Assembly (NCBI GenBank): GCA_964404445.1
Contig: CAYOJW010000006.1
Coordinates: forward strand, 1 to 64,000
Length of the DNA: 64,000 nucleotides
Direction: 5' to 3'
Source: UBA2336 sp964404445
GTDB taxonomy: Bacteria > Bacteroidota > Bacteroidia > Cytophagales > Cyclobacteriaceae
The notes under the pieces are model-generated. The model was not told the DNA's origin and searched no databases. It worked only from the letters and a program-made list of their open reading frames with translations. Within the stretch, counting starts at the first letter, position 1. Each line of letters begins with the position of its first letter. A program made the position numbers and the translations under genes. Of this stretch, positions 58,701-64,000 are shown piece after piece.

Positions 58701-61700
58701 CGTTTAGAAAAAGTTGAGGGGCACGGAAATCGACATCCCCGCCAAACGAAGAGGAAGGGCCGAGAGTTAAAACCGCTATTCCGGTAAGCGCAAGGGTTTG
58801 TGCTGTGGAACCAACCTGTGTAAACCGGATAAGCCGAATGTCGCCACTGATAACACCGGATGAACCTACGCCAATGGTTCTTCCGGCAGCAAGCGTGGAA
58901 GTGCCATTGGTACCATTACCAAACCAAATACCTCCGCCAAAGGTGGAGTTGAGTTCTATGTTCCCGTTGAATTCATTTCCCGCAGTGTTATTGGCCATAC
59001 GGATGGTAGATGCCCCCGAGTTGATAACTACCAGGGTGGAATTGAAAATATCCGGACTGGTATTTCCGGTGAGAAGATAATTATCTCCCGAGTTGGCAAT
59101 AGTAGCAGCGGCATTAAAAATATTACCGCCTGTACCGTCATCATAATTCCCAGTTCCGCCTCCTGTTTTTTCGAGATAGGCCGTACCGTTGTAGGTAGTG
59201 CCGTTTAGGTACAGTCTGGGTGAAGTAAACGTAACATCCCCGTCAAATTCAGATGAAGGCCCCAGCCTGAGGAAACTTGTTCCTGTAAGGGTTAATGTTT
59301 GTGGTATTGCGCCAACTTGCCTGAAGCGATAGAGATTTATTGAACCACTGGAAAACGTGCCGTTTGAAATAGATCCGCTCAGTACAGAACTTGCAGAAGC
59401 GTTGGCATTGAATGTAACACCTGCAGCACCGCCACTGTTGGATATAAAAATGTCTCCATTGTAAGTAGAAGTACCATTGCTACCCATGGTAATGAGCGAA
59501 GAGGGATGACTGTTGGATGAGTTGATAATTATCGGGCCATCGAAAGTGGCTTGTGAGCCAGCACCATACAAAAAGAGATAATCACTTCGCAATGCCCCCA
59601 TGCTGTTGATGGTAAGCGTACCGCCTACCGACAGGCCGGTGTTTGGATGATAACCAATCAGGTACGAATATTGATCCGAACCCCCGGATTTATTTGAGTT
59701 CAGGGTAAGGTCTGAGGCAAACTCGGTTGTTTCTCCGTTATGGTTGTGCGCAAAGTAAAAATAGTTGCTCCCGGTATTGTTAAAGGTAGTTGCGCTTAGA
59801 AACTGATCGCGCGAACCATTGCCTGTCATAAAATACCCGCTGCCGCTGTTGGTTATAGTAGTAATTCCCGTAAAGATGTTTCCACCGGTTCCGGCATTAT
59901 TAGTTGCGCCTGTTTTTTCTACCGTTACAGTGCCGCCATAATGGCAACCGTTTAAATATACTTGTGGCGCTGTAAAAATCACATCGCCCCCAAAGGCAGA
60001 GTTAGGGCCAACAGTTAAATTAGCCGTTCCTGAAAATGCAGTAAGTGTTTGTGGGGTAGTGCCTGTCTGTGTAAACCGTGGCAGGCTTAATGTTCCGTTA
60101 ACATACCCCCCCGCACCAATTGTAATTGTGCGGGTATCTGCTAATGTAGCGCTTGCACTTGTTCCGGTATTAAAATTTATTCCGCTAATTCCACCGCTGT
60201 TACTTACTACAATGTTTTGATTGTACGTGGAAGTTCCATTTACGCCCATGGCAATTGATGTTGAAGTATTGGTGTTTGTTGCGTTAATGGTTACAGTGCC
60301 GTTGTACGTTGCTGTGCCTCCACCCCCGTTAAGAAAACGATGGTTGCTTTGCAGCGCACCGGCACAATTTATAGTAACGTCTCCACCAAAGAGCACACTG
60401 GTATTCGTACCGTCACCCACCAAAAATGACCACGCATCTGTACCCCCTGATTTGTTTGAGTTCAGCGTAACATTTGAGGCAAACGTGGTGGTTGCTCCGT
60501 TGTGGTTATGAGCAAAATAGATGCGTCCGCTGCCGGTGTTATTAAAAGTAGTTTCATCCAGAAACTGATCAGGCAGGTTGTTTCCTAAATAGAGATACCT
60601 GCTGCCACTGTGGGTGATTGTTGTAGCTCCGTTAAAAATATTTCCACCTCTTCCGGCATCATCGTTGTCGCCAGTTTTTTCAAGGTTGGCCGTTCCGTTA
60701 TAAGTAGCACCATTAAGCAGAAGTTGTGGTGCACGTAGATCAACGTTGCCACCAAACGTTGTGGCGGGGCCGATTTGTAACAGTGCAGAAGTTCCGGTAA
60801 GAACAAGGTTTGTTGCGGCTGTACCGGTTTGTGTAAAATTTCTGAACCGAAGCTGGCCGATATCAAACCCACCCGCACCAATACTGATGGTGCCATTACC
60901 AAAGGTTACACTTCCGGTGCCTGAGCTAAACTGAAGATTGTTGTTTGAAACAGAATTGCTGATGACGAGGTTGCCGTTCATAATCACATCGCCATCGTTG
61001 CCCCAGAAAAATTCACCCGGTGCGGTTGGAGCGTTGTTGATGATTACGTCACCATTAAATGTGGTGAGAGTGCCCGCATCGTAGCTTATATGTATATCGC
61101 TGGCATTGCCGAAATTATTAACCGTGGTGGTTCCGTTAATGGTTGTTGATGCACCAGAGCCTCGGCTGAGTTGAATGCGACTGTTAACATCCACAACCGA
61201 AGTGTTATTTAACGTCAGGTTTCCGTGAAAGATATTCCCGACTGTATTACTCCCGATGCGTATGCGTCCGCCACCCGTGTTGTTGAATACAACATCACCA
61301 TTAAAAATATCGCCTGCATCTGCGGCAGTGTTTCCAAGATGAATATCGCCTGAGCCATTGTTATTAAAAGTAACGGCCTGAAAAGAATTACCGCCCCTTG
61401 ATCCAACTGAATTCGAACCTGTTTGCGTAAAAACACTTGTTGCGTTAAAGGTGCTGCTGTTGAAAACGATTTGTTCAGATGTGAATGAAAGTGCTCCGTT
61501 AAAAGTGCTGTTAGGGCCCAGCGTAAGTATTGAAACCGGGCTTCCTCCTGATAGTGCAATGCTCTGAGGCGTGCTTCCGACTTGTGTGAAATTTGCTAAG
61601 GTCAGGTTTTGGCAGCCCGATGCCCCGCAGTTAACAGTAATTGTTCGTGTGTCGGCCAGGGTGGAAGTGCCGCCATTATCTCCAAATAAAGCATTACCTG

Positions 61701-62394
61701 TGGAGTTGTAGTTTACAACAATATTACCGTTGAATTCATTATCGGCAGAACCCCGGGCCAATGAAACGGCTCCTGAATTATTAATGTTAAGTACAACATC
61801 TGTAAAAATATCGGGATTGGTATTGCCCAATCGTAACTGACCGGTTCCCAGGTGCGTAAGGGTTAACGTGTTGCCAAATGTATTGCCCCCAGCTCCATCG
61901 TCTGTGGTATCTACTGTTTTGGTGATGGTAACGGTGTTGTTAAAGACCGACCCGCTAAAAGCAACTCTTCCGGTGTTTCCCGCTACCGGAACATCAAACT
62001 GTGTTCCGCTAAAAGTAGTGTTACCTGTTGTATTAAGCGTTACAGAGGCAGCGCCCCCTGAATTTACGATGATTCCTCCTGCGAATGTGTTCGTACCTGT
62101 GGTGATTAATGTGTTGCCTGTCAGATCAATCGTTCCTGTGTAACCAGCGTTAATGTTTATACCGGCCACAGAAGGAGCGGCAACATCCATAACACAGTTC
62201 CCCAACCTGTTGGCGTTAAAAGAAACAGTAGTGGAGGCATCTGGTACAGAGGCTCCTCCTGCGCCCCCCGAAGTAACCGCCCAGTTAGCGGGGTCGCTCC
62301 AGTTACCCGTGGAGGTAGCTACCCAATGCCGGTTTTGGGCGAACCCGGAAATCGTTAAAAATACTAAAATCGAGAGAATAAAGCCTTTTTTCAT
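55744..62394 (-). CDS. 2216-residue repetitive type IX-secreted surface protein
   Basis: Has a signal peptide (MKKGFILSILVFLTISGFAQ) and opens with the RHWVATSTGNWSDPANW motif common to Bacteroidota surface proteins. The body (about 60-1840) is a repeat array. Nine units each contain a xEKTGxxxxxxGGNxFNGxTTI motif followed by NSGSxYxxxxNxPDxF, consistent with a long right-handed beta-helix or stacked beta-solenoid. The C-terminal 80 residues (YAYPNPVQPGIKP to LLIKN) are a type IX sorting domain. The function is probably adhesion or matrix; no catalytic motif is seen. Confidence 0.85.
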   Translation of the reverse strand: MKKGFILSILVFLTISGFAQNRHWVATSTGNWSDPANWAVTSGGAGGASVPDASTTVSFNANRLGNCVMDVAAPSVAGININAGYTGTIDLTGNTLITTGTNTFAGGIIVNSGGAASVTLNTTGNTTFSGTQFDVPVAGNTGRVAFSGSVFNNTVTITKTVDTTDDGAGGNTFGNTLTLTHLGTGQLRLGNTNPDIFTDVVLNINNSGAVSLARGSADNEFNGNIVVNYNSTGNALFGDNGGTSTLADTRTITVNCGASGCQNLTLANFTQVGSTPQSIALSGGSPVSILTLGPNSTFNGALSFTSEQIVFNSSTFNATSVFTQTGSNSVGSRGGNSFQAVTFNNNGSGDIHLGNTAADAGDIFNGDVVFNNTGGGRIRIGSNTVGNIFHGNLTLNNTSVVDVNSRIQLSRGSGASTTINGTTTVNNFGNASDIHISYDAGTLTTFNGDVIINNAPTAPGEFFWGNDGDVIMNGNLVISNSVSNNNLQFSSGTGSVTFGNGTISIGAGGFDIGQLRFRNFTQTGTAATNLVLTGTSALLQIGPATTFGGNVDLRAPQLLLNGATYNGTANLEKTGDNDDAGRGGNIFNGATTITHSGSRYLYLGNNLPDQFLDETTFNNTGSGRIYFAHNHNGATTTFASNVTLNSNKSGGTDAWSFLVGDGTNTSVLFGGDVTINCAGALQSNHRFLNGGGGTATYNGTVTINATNTNTSTSIAMGVNGTSTYNQNIVVSNSGGISGINFNTGTSASATLADTRTITIGAGGYVNGTLSLPRFTQTGTTPQTLTAFSGTANLTVGPNSAFGGDVIFTAPQVYLNGCHYGGTVTVEKTGATNNAGTGGNIFTGITTITNSGSGYFMTGNGSRDQFLSATTFNNTGSNYFYFAHNHNGETTEFASDLTLNSNKSGGSDQYSYLIGYHPNTGLSVGGTLTINSMGALRSDYLFLYGAGSQATFDGPIIINSSNSHPSSLITMGSNGTSTYNGDIFISNSGGAAGVTFNANASASSVLSGSISNGTFSSGSINLYRFRQVGAIPQTLTLTGTSFLRLGPSSEFDGDVTFTSPRLYLNGTTYNGTAYLEKTGGGTGNYDDGTGGNIFNAAATIANSGDNYLLTGNTSPDIFNSTLVVINSGASTIRMANNTAGNEFNGNIELNSTFGGGIWFGNGTNGTSTLAAGRTIGVGSSGVISGDIRLIRFTQVGSTAQTLALTGIAVLTLGPSSSFGGDVDFRAPQLFLNGTTFDGTAYLEKSGATNNASNGGNVFNGVATIVNSGSGYFYSAENSPDIFNNDLTLTNTGSNLISIARNTTGNEFHGNITFNSTLGSGGIYIASQAGASATMAAGGSLLTGGLGYSSGYLSLRRFTQLGAEPQTLLLTGTALLQLGPATTFNGNLDFRSPQFELNGTTFNGTTYLEKTGATGNDSNGGNIFNGITTIANSGSNYFRFAVSVLDQFNNDLTLLNTGAGTIRMADNIPGTVFNGNIIVNSTFGGGIYFGERAGGGATLASGRTITVGGSGFTTGDLIIRRFTQLGTTPQTLLLSGNSRLILGTNVIFNGPVDFRAPQVFLQGGTYNNTAHIEKTGAADNTSTGGNTFNGITTIANSGTGQFILAGTNPDTFNAALSATNTGTNWLRFADNSAGNQFNGPVTFTNTAGNGIIIGNSTGGFAILAAGQTLNIGTFSLGELRLYRLTQLGATPQTMTLTGTALLRIGVGTTFNGDVDFISPRVMLEGGTFNGTTSIEKAGAGNDDNAGGNVFNGVTTLSFSGSNRWRLSSTNSDIYNGSVIFVKSSIGEFSPSYNGTDLYASDITINSNTVMTLAAGTGVVEFTGTNPQTIYKIGGTPTPIFRRINLNKPSNTVTLDTDITISTNAIFTSGVLHTDAVNYLNFANDATVTGANNLSYVDGSVRKTGNDDFTFPVGDNGFYRPISMSAPTATTHAFTAQYFNENHLLGSPAVWDPSFWTVSGCEYWTLDRSVGASNVSVTLSWNEAACNAGYITNPADLRVTRWTGTNWVNHGNGGTTGDNINGTIVTAGSVAAFSPFTLASVSPANPLPVELTLFTAKLTDFNTVELHWRTATETNNDRFEIERSYDGTDFEYHGEVRGAGTTTVPQQYTITDEEPLRGKSYYRLKQVDFDGTFTYSDIRKVETTGTGMDRFYAYPNPVQPGIKPIVTLSKTTNIIIYNNLNKVVRQYNDVDSFDATGLPEGMYIIRTSGKETFKLLIKN
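57190..61930 (-). repeat. Nine internal repeats of the surface protein in two size classes
   Basis: Anchor motifs (xEKTGA, read on the minus strand) occur near 57190, 57670, 58170, 58660, 59165, 59910, 60665, 61430 and 61915. Spacing is about 490 bases in the C-terminal block and in the outermost N-terminal pair, but about 750 bases for three central units, which carry an extra HNHNGxTTxFASxxTLNSNKSGG block. Confidence 0.7.
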
Positions 62395-62606
62395 ATATGT
62401 ACAATTCGACCCCTAAATATTGCTCTTTGCATTGGATTAATTGACTGGGTGGTTTAAGTTTTTATCCATTTTTTTCAATTAAGTAACTGACAAACAGAGC
62501 TTTTATTTTTTATAGGGTTCGGTTAGCCGTATGTAATATTTTACATAAACTTGATGTATCACCACTAACTAAGTATGTACATTTCGTTTTTAAGGGCTGG
62601 GAAATC

Positions 62607-63470
62607 ATGCAAAAGAAAAAAGACAAAACACCGCGCTTGTTAAAGTTTATCCGGTGGGCGTACCCCAAAGTGGAAGTTATTGCGCCACCGTTGGCTTATC
62701 GCTTTTTTATCAGATTGTTTTTTACACCATTAAAATACCGGGCTACCGAAAAAGAACGCAAGGCCGAAACTTTCGGGGTTAAATTTTCTATAACAAGCGA
62801 AGGGAAGAAAATCCAATGTTGCCGTTGGGGGAGTAGTGACAAAACAATAATAGTGGTACATGGTTGGGCAGGAAGAGCCACACAATTCAGGCGGTTTGTG
62901 AAACCGTTTTTGGCAGCAGGCTATCAGGTAATTGGTTTTGACGGCCCGGCTCACGGTCAGTCTGAGGGGCGAAGTACCGACCTTGACGGATTTAAGGCAG
63001 TGATTGAAAAATTAGTGGCCGCATACCCAACTTCGGCTATTGTTGCACATTCGTTTGGCGGGGTAGCCTCGTTATACGCGCTTGCAGGCGGGCTGCCTGT
63101 AAAAACACTTGTTAATATAGCCAGCCCAACCATGGGCGAAGAAATTATCGATACATACAGGCACGCCATTGGCGCATCGGCAAAAGCAGGTGAGGCATTT
63201 AAAAAATATGTGCTTAAAAAATCAGGGAAAACCTTTGACGAGTTTTCTGCCCTGTCACTCATCAAACACGTACCGCCCGATCTTAATTTGCTATTGGTAC
63301 ACGATGAAAACGACCGCGAGGTTGACATCAAACAGCCTAAGGCATTACACAAACAATTCCCACAAGCCAGCCTGTACGTTACCGAAGGGCTGGGGCATAC
63401 CCGTATTTTGAAAGATAACCGGGTAATCGGCCACATTGTAACATTTGTAGCCGCGCATACGTCAGGTTAA
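62607..63470 (+). CDS. Alpha/beta hydrolase
   Basis: A 287-residue protein with no signal peptide. The nucleophile serine is in IVAHSFGGVASLY, the oxyanion/HGW motif in VVHGWAGRATQF, the acid in VHDENDREVD and the histidine in TEGLGHTRIL. It is probably a cytoplasmic esterase/lipase-like hydrolase of unknown substrate. Confidence 0.85.
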   Translation: MQKKKDKTPRLLKFIRWAYPKVEVIAPPLAYRFFIRLFFTPLKYRATEKERKAETFGVKFSITSEGKKIQCCRWGSSDKTIIVVHGWAGRATQFRRFVKPFLAAGYQVIGFDGPAHGQSEGRSTDLDGFKAVIEKLVAAYPTSAIVAHSFGGVASLYALAGGLPVKTLVNIASPTMGEEIIDTYRHAIGASAKAGEAFKKYVLKKSGKTFDEFSALSLIKHVPPDLNLLLVHDENDREVDIKQPKALHKQFPQASLYVTEGLGHTRILKDNRVIGHIVTFVAAHTSG

Positions 63471-63654
63471 ACGCAGGCATCCGACAGTAATTTTCGGGTA
63501 AATCTGTAATTTGAGCCGACATTGCCACACTAATTCATAACATTTACGTTGATTTTGCAACTAAAATTGAAAACGGCAGTATAGTGTAACATCAAACTTT
63601 TGGGCACAAAGCCACATCGTTAATAGAAACCCGGGTTTTTAATACAATCAGCAC

Positions 63655-63999
63655 ATGAACATCATCGAAACACACAATATTTCAAGGCGCTACATTATGG
63701 GTTCGCAAGAGGTTAACGCCTTGCAGTCGGTATCGATTACCATAAAAAAAGGCGAGTACGTGGCGTTTATGGGGCCATCGGGTTCGGGTAAATCAACGCT
63801 AATGAATATTGTGGGATGTTTAGACACCCCAAGCGGGGGCACGTACATGCTCAACAACCAATTGGTGAGTGAAATGACCGAGAACGAATTGGCCGAAGTG
63901 CGTAATAAAGAAATCGGTTTCGTATTTCAAACGTTTAACCTGTTACCCCGTGCCTCAGCGTTAGAGAACGTGGCGCTTCCGCTGATTTATGCCGGCTAC
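63655..63999 (+). CDS. ABC transporter ATP-binding protein (LolD/MacB-like), cut by window end
   Basis: The first 115 codons of an ATPase. Walker A is FMGPSGSGKST (about 42-50), and the Q-loop is FVFQTFNLLPRASALENV. The sequence is typical of the LolD/MacB/FtsE group that drives lipoprotein sorting or efflux. Walker B and the signature motif lie beyond the window. Confidence 0.9.
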   Translation, partial: MNIIETHNISRRYIMGSQEVNALQSVSITIKKGEYVAFMGPSGSGKSTLMNIVGCLDTPSGGTYMLNNQLVSEMTENELAEVRNKEIGFVFQTFNLLPRASALENVALPLIYAGY

Positions 64000-64000
64000 G

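Noticed and set aside
57190..61930. Regularly spaced repeats as a possible CRISPR array
   Set aside because: The spacing is 490-750 bases, units are degenerate and lie in one open coding frame; no cas genes are nearby.

Overview
The window reads as chromosomal DNA of a Bacteroidota member, most likely a Cytophagales-type bacterium. The evidence is TAnnTTTG promoter boxes, a SusC/SusD pair, type IX secretion C-terminal sorting domains, ECF sigma/anti-sigma pairs, and intergenic spacers full of palindromic repeats. No rRNA, phage or insertion-sequence gene is visible. The last gene, an ABC ATPase, is cut by the right edge, and a minus-strand promoter at the left edge points to a gene outside the window.

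Layout. 1-3.6 kb: a TPR/SH3-like membrane protein, the RNA methyltransferase rlmD and a class I/II aminotransferase. 3.6-11 kb: a complete isoleucine/valine operon, ilvE-ilvD-ilvB-ilvN-ilvC-ilvA, preceded by a 42-codon leader peptide (22 of 42 residues Ile, Leu or Val) and a strong terminator, which is a classical ribosome-mediated attenuator. 11-13.4 kb: an accessory insert with an RHH antitoxin/PIN toxin pair behind a perfect 44-nt palindrome, then two AT-rich orphan genes. 13.5-18.6 kb: the threonine operon thrA-thrB-thrC, also preceded by a leader peptide (Thr/Ile-rich, thrL-like) and a terminator hairpin. 18.7-21.7 kb: a transglutaminase-like protein, a membrane-anchored carboxypeptidase-regulatory-like protein, a second PIN toxin-antitoxin pair and an NTF2-like protein. 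21.8-26.6 kb: a four-gene trans-4-hydroxyproline catabolic operon (deaminase, ketoglutarate-semialdehyde dehydrogenase, epimerase, FAD oxidase). 26.7-30.8 kb: a Stealth-family phosphotransferase, an LTA-synthase-like sulfatase-fold enzyme, a Spy-like protein and an orphan.

31.2-41.1 kb holds the most interesting system: a type IX-secreted cyanophycinase-family peptidase, SusC, SusD, two PKD plus beta-propeller lipoproteins and a second exported cyanophycinase. This looks like a polysaccharide-utilisation-type locus in which the depolymerase is a cyanophycinase, that is, a candidate outer-membrane cyanophycin (poly-Asp-Arg) capture and uptake locus. 41.5-44 kb: two tRNA-Leu genes, an Rrf2 regulator, a 1-Cys peroxiredoxin and a convergent OxyR. 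44.2-47.2 kb: an ECF sigma factor, a HEAT-like anti-sigma factor and two DUF4097-like exported proteins. 47.3-55.7 kb: a TauE/SafE permease, a MITE-like palindromic cluster, a SET-domain protein with a lysine-rich tail, a 983-residue membrane/TPR protein, gatC, an acyltransferase, a thioesterase, a NUDIX hydrolase, rnhB and an NRDE-family protein. 55.7-62.4 kb: a 2216-residue repetitive type IX-secreted protein. 62.6-64 kb: an alpha/beta hydrolase and the start of an ABC ATPase.

Working together: the two amino-acid operons are functionally linked, because threonine from thrABC is the substrate of IlvA, and each carries its own leader-peptide attenuator. All assignments come from reading the sequence; no database search was run.
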